A stretch of 64,000 bases of DNA from positions 62,001-126,000 of the forward strand of contig OY759269.1 of the NCBI GenBank assembly GCA_963662155.1, in the 5' to 3' direction. Below the pieces are notes generated by a model. That model saw nothing but the letters and a program-made list of their open reading frames with translations, was not told the origin of the DNA and did not search any database. The translations under genes were made by a program, and so were the position numbers. This stretch comes from Lamellibrachia columna (Eukaryota; Annelida; Polychaeta; Sabellida; Siboglinidae). Numbering within the stretch: the stretch's first letter is position 1; every line of letters starts with the position of its first letter. Of the stretch, positions 43,704 through 55,089 are shown piece after piece.

Positions 43704-45010
43704 CACCATACGGTGTAAATGGTCGGATTGTTATATTGGTCCCTATGGTGTAAAGGGCATGTTCATTTTCATTTGTTCTATTCCGCCATACGGTGTAAAT
43801 GGTCGGATTGTTATATTGGTCCCTATGGTGTAAAGGGCATGTTCATTTTCATTTGTTCTATTCCGCCATACGGTGTAAATGGTCGGATTGTTATATTGGT
43901 CCCTATGGTGTAAAGGGCATGTTCATTTTCATTTGTTCTATTCCGCCATACGGTGTAAATGGTCGGATTGTTATATTGGTCCCTATGGTGTAAAGGGCAT
44001 GTTCATTTTCATTTGTTCTATTCCGCCATACGGTGTAAATGGTCGGATTGTTATATTGGTCCCTATGGTGTAAAGGGCATGTTCATTTTCATTTGTTCTA
44101 TTCCGCCATACGGTGTAAATGGTCGGATTATTATATTGGTCCCCACGGTGTACAGGGCATGTTCACCATACGGTGAAAATAGTTGGACTATGAACGTGGT
44201 CCCTACATTTTACAGGGCACGTTAATTTTAATTTTCTTATTCCGCCATACGGTGTAAATGGGCGGACTAGGGGTTTGGCCCTATGGTGTACAGGTCATTT
44301 TTAATTTTATTCCGCCATACGGTGTAAATGGTCGGTGTATGATTTTTGGCCCTATGGTGTACAGGACATTTTTAATTTTTGTATTCCGCCATACGGTGTT
44401 AATGGTCGGACTAGAGGAATGGCCCTATGGTGTACAGGGCATTTTTTATTTTATTCCGCCATACGGTGTAAATGTTCGGTGTATAATCTTTGGCCCTATG
44501 GTGTACAGGGCATTTGTATTTGTCTTATTCCGCCATACGATGTAAATGGTCGGTTTATGATCTTTGGCCCTATGGTGTACAGGGCATTTTTATTTTTCTT
44601 ATTCCGCCATACGGTGTAAATTGTCGGTTTATGTTCTTTGGCCCTATGGTGTACAGGGCAGGTTACTTTTAATTTTTCTGGTTCCGCCATACGGTGGGTA
44701 TGGTGGCTGTGATGGTGTTTCCCACAGTGTACAGGGCATGTTAATCATTAATTGTCTTATTCCGCCATACAGTGTGAATGGTCGGTTTATGCTATCGTTC
44801 GAACGCTAGGTAGTGCATGTTAATTTTAATTTCTTGTCCCACCATACATTGTAACTTGTTTGACGATAATATGGGTCCCCGTGATGTTCATGGCATGGTA
44901 ATTTTATTATTCCGCCATTTGGGGTAAATGACCGGTTTACACTATTCATCCCTACGGTGTACAGGGCATTGTAATTTTCATTTGTCTGATTCCACCATAC
45001 AGTTGGATTA
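43704..45010 (+). repeat. Satellite array 2a (80 bp units, two hairpins each)
   Basis: Five nearly perfect 80 bp units (about 43704-44110) are followed by about ten degenerate units to 45010. Each unit contains CCATACGGTGTAAATGG (stem CCAT/ATGG) and CCCTATGGTGTAAAGGG (stem CCCT/AGGG), spaced by about 20-25 bp. Because 80 is not divisible by three, overlapping frames of the same peptide stay open; these are not genes. Confidence 0.95.
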
Positions 45011-45469
45011 CCGGAGCGGGTAACGTTGTAGTTTGTGAGTGGATAATGTTGGTCAAGGGTTAACCGTGGTCCCTAGTTTGTAATGACACAGCGTACATAA
45101 GGTTCACATTACTACGATTGGGTGCAGTGTTCAACTTGAACAGTAAATGTTACAGCAACGGAGCAACTTCATCTTCTCTTAAGGGCGCGTGCATTCGTTG
45201 AGAATACTCACAGTTGTGTAGTAATTGGCTTTGTCGCTTGCCAGATCGTCTAGCTGCTTACTGATAATACCGCAGACGATCAGATCGGTATAATAAGCCG
45301 TGAACGCATCTTCCAGGTTCGCAAGATTTTATTAACGCAGAACTGTTGATTGTACAACATAGACTGGTTCTCTACCATTGTTCTTGTGTCTCCCATTTAA
45401 CATTTAAAAGTCTTCAATAAATTTTGTTTTCTAATGGTAAGGTAGGTATGGGCCGGCGTGGCCCATCCT

Positions 45470-46495
45470 TGCCGATAATTTTGAGTCCAAATTGAACGAG
45501 GTGCGTGGTAATTTAGATCGCGCGCACCCGTTGTTTTATGAGTCTATTTCTGGCCTATTTATACCAGAGCTTTCAGAAGAACCCCGCCTCAGTGGAGACG
45601 CGGTTAACCATTTTAGGAAATCGAGAAAGCCGTTATTGGCCGATGTCCAAATACAACCGTCATCCCCGTACATGCTGGAAATGACCGTCGTATGCAAGGT
45701 ATCGGGTCACTTTCTGAACCCCCCAGGACTGGGAGACCTTCTTGTGTCCTTGGGGACGGTCAGTTGCCAACTAAACTAGTTTCTTATGGCCTGCATTCTA
45801 AATCGGGTAAACATTTCTCCCGTTTGACAGTCCAGTTATTATTACAGTCGGGGCGACTCTACCCCTCCCTACTGTGTATACTAAACAATAAGCAAAGCTG
45901 CAAACTGGCCAAAAACTAGCTTGCCTTACATAAGTTGTATCAACCTGGGTTTTCTTTATGCTAACGTTAAATCATTGATTAAACATGTCTGCAATGACCG
46001 CTATCTCTGTTCTTACAATTTTAGGCTGACCAAACCTTACAATGAGATGCGCGTGATGCGGGAGTTGTCACGTGTAGCGCTGCAACTGGTAAGTCCTACG
46101 GGTGGTCACGACGCGGTTGCGTCAGCCTATGTTGATCGCCAGGTGGCGGCATCATCCGTAGTGACCCCCATCGAGTCATCCGGTCGTCCGGCCAGCTTCT
46201 GCCGTTGGTCGCCAGGTGGTGGCACCTACTGCTCCAGCGCCTGTGCCCTCGACGAGTGGACAAGCCGATATTCACTCTGCCTCCAGTGCTCGTCAAGCGG
46301 CGACTTCCGTGGCTCCTGAGCCAGTGCCCTCATCGAATCATCAGGATACTGGCATGGTGGATCCTCCTTGGCCGACAACCGACCGCTTGATGGAGACATC
46401 CACTGACCTTCCTGTCCCAGTTTTTTCTATTTCATGCGGTGTAAACGAGGAAACTGGATTAAGCCATGCAGTAAGAATATTGAAAATGTAACTAA
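45470..46495 (+). CDS. GC-rich ORF block of unknown identity (gag-like?)
   Basis: Three overlapping + frames stay open in a GC-richer island. One begins at 45492 (MNEVRGNLDRAHPLFYESIS, GLFIPELSEEPRLSGDAVNH). A second is at 45921-46319. A third at 46216-46491 is Ala/Ser/Pro-rich (APTAPAPVPSTSGQADIHSA). The Pro/Ser-rich composition and position in the element resemble a decayed gag-like ORF1, but I recognise no domain and the frames do not join cleanly. The third frame runs into satellite array 2b. A perfect 7 bp stem (ATGGGCC/GGCCCAT) sits at 45448-45466 just before it. Confidence 0.3.
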
Positions 46496-47610
46496 TCTAT
46501 GCGGGGGAAGTGGAGCAGTTTTGTCAACCCATGCGGTGAGTAAGCGGATCTAAATTTAGTTAATCCATGCAGTGATAGGGAGAAGTTTTTGTTATTTCCA
46601 TGCGGTGTCACGGGTGTAAATAAAAAGATAACGTTTGCTAAGCCATGTGGTGTAAATGGCACAATTGTATTACGTGCGGTGTAAACGGAGCAATGTCGGT
46701 AGTACGTGCGGTGAAAACGGAAAGTGATATGGAGACTTTGTTATTTCCATGCGGTGTAAATGGAAATTAACGTTTGGTAAGCCATGCGGTGTAAATGGCA
46801 CAATTGTATTCCGTGCGGTGGAAACGGAGCAATTTCTGTAGTCCGTGCAGTGAAAACGGAAAGTGATATGGAAAAGTTCTGTTATTGCCATGCGGTATAA
46901 ATTGAAATTAACTTTTGGTAAGCCATGCTGTGTAAATAACACATTTATATTCCGTACGGTGTAAACGGAGCAGTTTCGATAGTCCGTGCGGTGTACACGG
47001 AGATGGTGGGTTAACCCATGCAATAGGAAATTTATTGAAAATTTCACTACTCCGTGCATTGCAGGCGGAACAGTTTTGTTAACCCAGGCAGCGAGTAAGC
47101 GGATGTACATTTGGGTAATACATGCAGTGATATAGAGACGTTTTGTTATTTCCATGCGGTGTATATGAACGCTAACTTTTGTTAAGCCATGCAGCTAAAT
47201 GACACCAGTGTATTCTGTGCGGTGTAAGCGGAGAATTGGTACGGAGAAGGTTTATTTCCATGCGGTGTAAATGGCACAATTGTAGTACGTGCGGTGAAAC
47301 GGAGGAGTTTCTATATTCCATGCTGTGTATATGGAAAATTGGGTGAATCCATGAAGTGGACAAATTACTGAAATTTTACTAATCCATGCAGACGAGGCGG
47401 AACAGTTTTGTTACCCCTTGCAGGGAAAAACAGATGTAAATATGTTTGTTTTGTTAGGTCCATGCATTGTAATTGGAGTATAAGTTTTATTAAGGCATGC
47501 AGTGCAAATGGCACAATTGTAGAACCCTTTATATTCCGTGCGGCAAATGGAGAAGTTTTTGCATTCCATGTACTATTTAAGCTATATAATGTAAATGGCA
47601 CAATTTTCAT
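46420..47610 (+). repeat. Satellite array 2b (degenerate hairpin units)
   Basis: Irregularly spaced units share a GCGGTGTAAA-like loop. Examples are CCATGCGGTGTAAATGG at 46747-46763 and TCCGTGCGGTGGAAACGGA at 46810-46828. Stem arms alternate between CCAT/ATGG and TCCGT/ACGGA, changing together on both sides. Spacing is about 30-60 bp. No coding potential is supported. Confidence 0.9.
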
Positions 47611-47614
47611 GATA

Positions 47615-48106
47615 ATATAGGTGACCGTACGTTAACGTTTAGTTATGGTTTAATGGTAGTTCGTGATATGTAATGACACAGCTGGTCCTGGGTACCACAA
47701 TTAATAATTATAGATGCTGCCACAAGTGGCAATCAAGCAGCGACACCGATGGCGCGTTGAGTCAGCAGGGGCTGCAGCAGCTGCATCGACACCACACCTT
47801 CAACAATTGGTCAAAAGGCTGGCTAGGTTGCTCCCCATGGATGGCCTGCTGGAAGCGGCCTTAAATCTACACGTATCAGTACTGTCGCTTATATGTTGTA
47901 GGTGCATAGTGTGACATTGTCGCCGATACTCTGGAGAGTGGCATAAATTATAGTTTAATAATTGTAATTGTTGCTGGTACAATCAGTCGACAGCTTAAAC
48001 TGGTGTCAGTATGTAGTGGTATTATGGTGGTTGCAATCTAAGCACAGTAGTAAGCTGGGTCCGCAATCATTACAAGTAAATGACCAGCGTGTTGTAGGCA
48101 CACCCA
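47615..48106 (+). other. Non-coding part of element 2
   Basis: A short open stretch at 47714-47914 (Ala-rich, HLQQLVKRLARLLPMDGLLE) may be a gag-like remnant. Nothing else is recognised. Confidence 0.3.
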
Positions 48107-48435
48107 TGGCTGGGGGATCGAGTACCCCAGCCTTTCTGTTTGTACATGTATGTGTATGGTTAATTCACGGCGGAGTGACCCTCACCGATACCATGTGAAT
48201 TGTATATAAGTCAGTAGTGGTACAGATAGTACTGGTAGTGGGTAGCTGATAGGCATGATTTACTAATTATGTGTAAACACCTTTTTGGGGCCGGCATGCT
48301 TGCTGAGATTATTGGATGTATCTTATTTTGATGGTGTATGCTTGCCTAATTCCCTGCTCCTTAATTAATAAATCTAAATGTCATTCTTTGGCCTATTTCA
48401 ATCTACGCTGGACTTGTGTTGTTATTTTGCATAAA
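48107..48435 (+). repeat. Terminal direct repeat B1
   Basis: A 329 bp repeat starting TGGCTGGGGGATCGAG and ending TTTTGCATAAA. It contains a perfect 8 bp stem (GGCTGGGG/CCCCAGCC), a TATATAAG at 48203-48210 and AATAAA at 48367-48372, an LTR-like promoter and polyadenylation layout. By eye it differs from B2 at about seven positions. Confidence 0.9.
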
Positions 48436-49168
48436 TGAATTTATGTGACAGCGGCGCATAAAGGATTTTATGCGAGATAACAAGGCAATGAAGGCGATTT
48501 GAGGTTAGACCTTTTATGGTAGAGAGAGTATTGGCCTAATTACTCGCTCACGCGTATGGATGCACCAACCACGTGACCTAGAGCCTGCCTCTCTCGATTT
48601 CCAAGTTAGCTTGTGTCATTGTGAGACCTTTGCGCTGCAAATATTTCCGAATTTCTATTGTTACTGATTAATCGTTATCGCTGAGTTTGTTGATTTTATT
48701 GCAAGATCAGTTTTGTTGTTCGGTTTATTCCGCTCCGTTTGAAAAATCCCACCCTCCCTCCCTAATATTGTGTTAATAGTTGTTACCCAGTTGCTATCTA
48801 ATAAATCAAGTTGTGCATTATGTATGGATACACTGTGAAACACTGAAGACAGAGAGCTAGTTCACAAAGTTTTTTTATTTTTTGACGCTTTTCCCTGTTA
48901 TAGTTTGGTACACGAGGTTTTGCATTAATGCTTTTCCCTCCACTAAGTTTTCAGTAGTGTAAACAGGGTTTTTAGTGCGGGTACTTTTTACGAGTACATT
49001 TGTGTGGCTGTTTGGCCCTACCTCTCGGTCTGATGTGTTAGTAGTTATTGGTTGACTAATGTCTAGATATGTAACACCTTTATACATTGTGTGTTGTGTA
49101 CCATAATTTTCATTATGAATTGTTCACGAATGTTGGGTGGTTAGCCCACTTTTTTCATTGATCATGTT
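48436..49168 (+). repeat. A2 segment between terminal direct repeats
   Basis: A 733 bp spacer. Its first about 50 bp (GAATTTATGTGACAGCGGCG, then ATTTTATGCGAGATAAC) align with the minus-strand 5' end of the element at 25895. No ORF of note. Confidence 0.7.
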
Positions 49169-49497
49169 TGGCTGGGGGATCGAGTACCCCAGACTTTCTG
49201 TTTGTACATGTATGTGTATGGTTAATTCACGGCGGAGTGACCCTCACCGATACCATGTGAATTGTATATAAGTCAGTAGTGGTACAGATAGTACTGGTAG
49301 TGGGTAGCTGATAGGCATGATTTACTAATTATGTGTAAACACCTTTTGGGGGCCGGCATGCTTGCTGAGATTATTGGATGTATCTTATTTTGATGGTGTA
49401 TGTTTGCCTAATTTCCTGCTCCTTAATTAATAAATATAAATGTCATTCTTTGGCCTATTTCAATCTACGCTGGACTTATGTTGTTATTTTGCATAAA
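49169..49497 (+). repeat. Terminal direct repeat B2
   Basis: Second copy of B1 in direct orientation, 1062 bp downstream, of equal length. Its 5' stem is weakened by CCAGCC reading CCAGAC. It ends at TTTTGCATAAA, the presumed element end. Confidence 0.9.
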
Positions 49498-52400
49498 AGG
49501 TATTATGTTTCCCAAAAACTAGGGCACCAGATGAGTGCAATTCGAGTCATTAAAATTTCTATCCGGGACAGCTCTTTATAATACACTGGAAAGAATTGAC
49601 AAATGAATAAATCTTTCATTATGTATGCCGTTGCGGTTTATTTAAACACGGGACGAAATATGTTCATTTGTTCTGAAACAGTTAAGGTAACAGCATATTG
49701 ATATCTGATAATTCCCAATGTCTCATACGTATCAGTCTTCTGGGATCCCATACATATTACACATCAACAAGATAAGACGATTACAAAAGAACGCAGCAAG
49801 TTTGATTGAAAGCAACTATGAAGGCATACTCGGAACCGTAATTAATCTCATATAAGAACAGAACTAGTCATCACGTTGAATTATCACACTGTCTTTATTA
49901 ACTTCGAATTTAAAAATGACATGGAAAAACATATAGCATTTTAATCCAACCTGCACACGCCTGGCTTAAATGCTTCAAGTTTGCTACTACTAGGATGTGT
50001 CTGGTTGTGTGTTGATAACGCAACTGGAGTGGAAACGATCTCTAAGGAAGTGTAGAAAGGATATGGTGGAAACCACAAAACATGTTTTGTGGAATAACTA
50101 GTTTCTTGTCATAACAAGATAGGTAACCAGATTCTTGATTATAACAAGAACAATTATCTGCTGAATATTGAAAAAATATTAGGCAGATTTTATATCGCCA
50201 TCTTATGACCCTATCATCAGCTCATCCTATTATATACATCATTACACGTTGCCTTTCAGTATAAATTATATTAATATATTATTCAATTGGCTGAATATCT
50301 TTAGCTATCCAGTTATGTCCCTACCTCCCCGTGGGGTATGTAAAAATGACGTTGTCTCAAGCCATAAGTTTCTGCATGCTAGCACTAACAAATGCATAGA
50401 GTACAACCATTCGCGAAAGGTCAGGATATTTAATATGCATGCATATATTGGACAAACACGTGGTGCAGTTCATGCAGAAATTACAAAGAAACACGTTAGA
50501 AGGTCCGAATCAACTTTGAACATTTGAAACTGCCGGGTCTATGGGAGCGTAAAAAACACAACTGCACACTTGGAATTCAAAACGCACAATGAAGACCCAA
50601 CTGCCCGTTTTCACTACATAATATAGCGGGGACGCTCCACATAATGACCATAACGACGTGTCCACCTTCCCACGCTGTTAACGGTCAAGCAATTCGAAGT
50701 GATCATTGCGCTACTAGGACCGCCCATCCTCGCGGGGTGTTTGTAATAATGAAACTGAGCTAGCTCAGATGTGGAAGCAGAGAAGCAAGGAATATAATAA
50801 TTTTCATTGCTACAAAAGCAGTTAGCAAGGATTGTCAGAAATGTATACTATTGCCATTATACAAAATGGATTATAATGTGAATTGCATATATTAAAGCTA
50901 TCTGATTTTGTAAAACTAAAAACTCCCAATATAATGTGTGAAACAAACAAAAAGTTGTTACCAAATAATAATGCTGTGGTTATTCAACAGTTTATGACAC
51001 AACACGTGAAAACTTAAGACAGTCGTTTGCAAGAATGACTCTAAAAGCCAAATGTATATCTGTACAAGGTATACAATTATGAAATAAGCAAATTTGGACA
51101 TATGTAATATAAAATGCGAGAACATGTACTGTCCATGTGAATACATTTATTCAAGTAGTGGTCCCATGATGGTGCGACAGCTACTATGTTATGTAATGTA
51201 ATATTCTACATTCTTATGGGTTTGATGGGTTTAACATACAAAACTACTATCCCACTGGAGAAAAAATTAGATAACAATGAGAGGAAGCGTGTAACTTGTT
51301 ATGTTCATTACCTTGTTGCACTAACAAACATTGTCTAGGCTGTCAAAGAAGTACCTTTTGAAATACCAGAGACAGCAAAGGAGGCTCAGTTGTAGACCAT
51401 TCCGAAGACATGACAATGTTCCTGCTGCACATCATTGTTCACAACAGCAAATATGGGTCGGACTGCAAACGTCAATAATGCAACCGAGCCAAATATGTGT
51501 TTCCTTCATAACAATCAGGCTCCATATCACCATCATTTAAGACGTCAAGCTGAATGATGTGGCAGTCTAATATTTAGTTGGTATCAACCACATTTCCCTT
51601 TTGACACAAAACCGTGTACCTACCATCTCGAGTCAGCAACCGATGACTTCACTGACCACCAAGCCACTATAAAACAAACACAATATCCACAGTTGACAAA
51701 ATAGTGTCAGTATGCGCTGTTCTTAGTTCACACGACAGCAGTTTGCTGTCGTGATCCACAGTAGGAACCACGAGAAGGTGACATGCGCTTTTCCCACCAC
51801 AAGTATTGTGTGCATGCAGTATAAGTGTGAAAAGTTGTGCCTGAAACTGAACCATCTCCATCATTAGCTAGGATACCGCTACCAGTGGTCATTGGGGCCC
51901 ATCTCTGTATCCTTTCAGAATATGGTCGAAGATGTTAGCAACATATCCTATAGAAAGATACATTTCATAATATTAGTATTTTCGTTTACTTTAACATGTT
52001 CTCAAGAAAATTGTACTTCTAAAACAAATGGAATTTTTTTTTGTCGAATATAAATTAATTAAATATAATTTTGGAAGAGTATAACATGTCACCATATATA
52101 GGCTTTGTCAAAGCTGGTGTGTTTGGTCGCAAAATTATTGACAAGACTGCAAAAAACCTAACCCTAACCCTGGTCTGGTGAGTTTCCTGACATCTTGCAG
52201 CACATTCTTGAGTAACAGTTCCTCCTGCAATATTACTGCAGCCTTAGAACCTGAAAATAAAATACTACAAATATTACATATTGCAATATTTTGAGGATTT
52301 ATTAGGAGTATGGAGATATGAATATTATAAGATTTGTCCAGTTAATTTCAAAATGGGTTATTCTGTATGAGAACATTTTCTGTATATTCTAAGCTAAAAC

Positions 52401-52760
52401 TTGAGAACAAAAAACTGTACATGTCTCTGTTAATTTGTATTCAGTAGTGGCTTCATTACCTGGAACAAGCCACTCTGGTTTGGTTTGTACCAAAAATAAT
52501 TTAATTGTTAATTGAATTAAAGTTAATTGTTAATTTAATTGGACAATTTGGGAGGTTAATTTAATTGGAACATTTCTGATTTAATCGTAATTTAATTAAT
52601 TAACTTTTCAAGTTAATTGCCCCATGCAAGGTAGTTTATGCAAAACTATCAGTAACTTTAATAAATGCATTTGTTATATGTAAATGCATCATTACAGTTG
52701 TAGATTTTAGTGATAATTACTATCATAGGTAGTCCTTGAATATATGGTATTAAACTACGC
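49498..52760. other. Gene-poor stretch
   Basis: No mobile element recognised. Minus-strand stretches at 51667-51864 and about 52175-52253 (after TTTTCAG, reading KAAVILQEELLLKNVLQDVR) look mildly exon-like but I cannot link them. CCTAACCCTAACCCT near 52160 is a short telomere-like motif. Confidence 0.35.
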
Positions 52761-52764
52761 TGAG

Positions 52765-52997
52765 TCAATATTATTGACCCCTAATGGCTTTTGCTGGTTG
52801 GTGAATAAATAATATTTGCATGGGATCTGGCATAGACACCAGATAGAAGGGACCAATGGCTTTTACTGTCTCTTCCGAAAGACACAGGCAAAGTGGGGTA
52901 AACGAAATTGCCCAAGCTATGAAACGGCGGAGGGGGTATCAAACCCCGGTCCCTTCGACCAAAAGCTCGGCGCTCTATCACACGACTACCGTGCCAC
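52765..52997 (-). mobile_element. tRNA-derived SINE (second family)
   Basis: The minus strand starts GTGGCACGGTAGTCGTGTGA followed by TAGAGCGCC (A-box region). GGTTTGATACC at 52945-52935 is a one-base variant of the B box. The body contains TCGGAAGAGACAGTAAAAG and GGTCCC, a tail style seen in many invertebrate SINEs. It differs from the SINE at 30480 and lies directly beside a candidate exon. Confidence 0.75.
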
Positions 52998-53060
52998 ACT
53001 AATGTTGTATTGAAAATCTCAGAGGAATGGAAAACCAAAAATGTACACAATAATACTAAC

Positions 53061-53328
53061 TCTTCATCAATGGACTCCTCATCATTGGTCTCTTCTGCAG
53101 CATCCAGAATAGAGAGGTCAGATGGTTTCTAGTCACTGGATGACTGTACTGGTGACGACAAGATGAAGGGAGAGGGCGATGGTGGCTCAGCTAATGGGAC
53201 ATCATCACCTGGAGTCTTCTTGGGTTTAGACATTAGACAGGGTGGCTCAAGTTGAATGTCGACAGAGGTATCATCCAAGCTGTACTGTGACCCTGTGTCA
53301 CATGTCACCACCATGTCTGTCTGAATCT
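53061..53328 (-). pseudogene. Candidate acidic/Ser-Pro-rich exon with in-frame TAG
   Basis: Minus-strand exon-like segment after ACATTCCAG and before GTTAGT. It reads IQTDMVVTCDTGSQYSLDDT, SVDIQLEPPCLMSKPKKTP, EPPSPSPFILSSPVQSSSD, TAG, KPSDLSILDAAEETNDEESI. The frame stays coding-like beyond the TAG, so a CAG-to-TAG or similar change is likely. An acidic Ser-rich linker of this kind is found in THAP-type transposon proteins, but I see no diagnostic domain. Confidence 0.4.
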
Positions 53329-53914
53329 CTGGAATGTAGAATAATCATTTATGCAAAAAGAAAGTTCATAATAATTATGTATATTTGCTGACATACAGAC
53401 TACACGCCAAAGATATAGTGGTAATAATGCTGAGAGAAATACAATTGTGATCTATTTTCTTGCATGGTATATAAAAGTACTAATACTTATGTTGGTAAAG
53501 ACAGACATTCATGACACAATTCTTTACAAATATTAATGATGTTTTCATTCACATTTCCACTGTCTTTTGGCTTCATATATCAGGCACTGTCTTATTTTTA
53601 ATAGACTTGTCTGGTTTTTGGTCTGCAGGTGGTATAAATCTACCACAGTAGCTACAGGGCTTTCACAAAACCATAAAATTATGATATACTGATGGTCTCA
53701 CCAGGCTCGAGCTCCCTCCCTAAAATTGCATGCCATAAGTTGTGAACATTTTTAACAGTTAGCTTGAAAATTGTAGATTTTGGGTCATCTTGCCCATTTT
53801 AATTTCCCTGCCCTTTCCGCCTGCAACTATAGATACAATATTATGTGTCATTTTTGTAATAGTGGGTAGCAAAAATTCGCAATTGAATTGTTGCACAATT
53901 ATTCTGATATTTGA

Positions 53915-54525
53915 CACATGGCTGGAAATACCACACACATACATATAGCTGGAGACACCACACACAGACAGATGGCTGGAGATGCCACGCACAGACAGAT
54001 GGCTGGAGACACCACACACAGACAGATGGCTGGAGACACCACACACAGACAGATGGCTGGAGACACCACGCACAGACAGATGGCTGGAGACCCCACGCAC
54101 AGACAGATGGCTGGAGACACCACGCACAGACAGATGGCTGGAGATACCACACACAGACACATGGTTGGAGGCACAACACACAGACACATATCAGGCTGGA
54201 GATATATGGCTGGAGGCAATTCACACATACTGATGGCTGGAGACACCACACATTAAAACATGGTTGGAGACACCACACACAGACACATGGCTGGAGACAC
54301 CACACACAGACACATAACTGGAAACCCCACACATTAACACATGGCTGGAGACACCACACACTAACACATGGTTGGAGACACCACACACTAACACATGGTT
54401 GGGACAGACACATGGTTGGAAACACCACACACATACATATGGCTGGAGACACCACACAAAGATACATGGCTGGAGACACCACACACAGACACATGGCTGG
54501 AGACACTACACGCAGATATATGGCT
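53915..54525 (+). repeat. 27 bp minisatellite
   Basis: About 22 units of GGCTGGAGACACCACACACA plus GACAGAT. The period of exactly nine codons keeps several frames open on both strands, so the long Cys- or His-rich ORFs are repeat artefacts. Variant units (ACATTAACACATG) occur in the right half. Confidence 0.95.
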
Positions 54526-54709
54526 GTAACCAGTTAGTCGTACTACATAAAACATACAACAGGATGGCATAAACCGTAACCAGTTAGTCGGACCACATAA
54601 AGTCCAGTATTGACGATTGGTCAACATTACATTAATGCAAGTAACGATACCTTTTGACAAGTTTGTACAATTTTGAAGAATTCATGGAACATCTCAAGAT
54701 GTGCCTTAC

Positions 54710-54940
54710 CTTAATGACATCTTCACCAAAGTAACCTTCAAACGTCCTGTATTTGAACATTGTGACAACCCAGGCTAGCTTGCATGTTGCAAAATCCGTA
54801 CCACATGTGTTTGGCAGTGACACCTCCAGTATAGTGACCGAATCAGAAATTAGTTTGGTGAGTTTATTCCACAGAGGGTGCCTTATATCGCAGGGCTGTG
54901 AGCAGTCTTGTTCAATGAGATTCATCAATGAGTTGTTCAA
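54710..54940 (-). other. Candidate exon of unknown gene
   Basis: The minus strand reads DCSQPCDIRHPLWNKLTKLI, SDSVTILEVSLPNTCGTDFA, TCKLAWVVTMFKYRTFEGYF and ends GEDVIK at a strong GTAAGG donor in phase 0. The acceptor is unclear. Cysteines and amphipathic segments suggest a real domain, but I do not recognise it. Confidence 0.35.
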
Positions 54941-55089
54941 AAAAGTTATCCATCAACGTATTAAAACAACCAATCAGCTAGCCAACACATGAAATTACCC
55001 ATTCTGTTGGTGAATGAATGTATCAGAACCTCTGTTATTGGATAACTATAACTGTTCAATATACCAGTGCTTCTCATTTCAAAGTCTCC

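Larger units (their letters stand above)
43550..49497 (+). mobile_element. Second DIRS/Ngaro-like element with satellites (5' end uncertain)
   Basis: The 3' end is organised as direct repeat B1 (48107-48435), unique A2 (48436-49168) and direct repeat B2 (49169-49497). The end of B1 (GGACTTGTGTTG...TTGCATAAA) matches the 3' terminus of the element at 19400, and the start of A2 (GAATTTATG...GAGATAAC) matches that element's 5' terminus. This B1-A2-B2 order is the split direct repeat architecture of Ngaro-type elements. Upstream lie satellite array 2b, a GC-rich ORF block and satellite array 2a. No RT or recombinase is seen, so it is non-autonomous or heavily deleted. I could not find the matching 5' A1 copy, so the left boundary is a guess. 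Confidence 0.6.

Noticed and set aside
43552..44690. Series of 60-95 codon ORFs with the same peptide
   Set aside because: An 80 bp tandem repeat shifts frame each unit; no start context or domain supports them.
52155..52180. Interstitial telomere
   Set aside because: Only about two and a half CCCTAA units; chance or minor.
53841..54537. Cys/Trp-rich and His/Thr-rich ORFs of 110-220 codons
   Set aside because: The 27 bp period keeps frames open on both strands; it is a minisatellite without coding signals.
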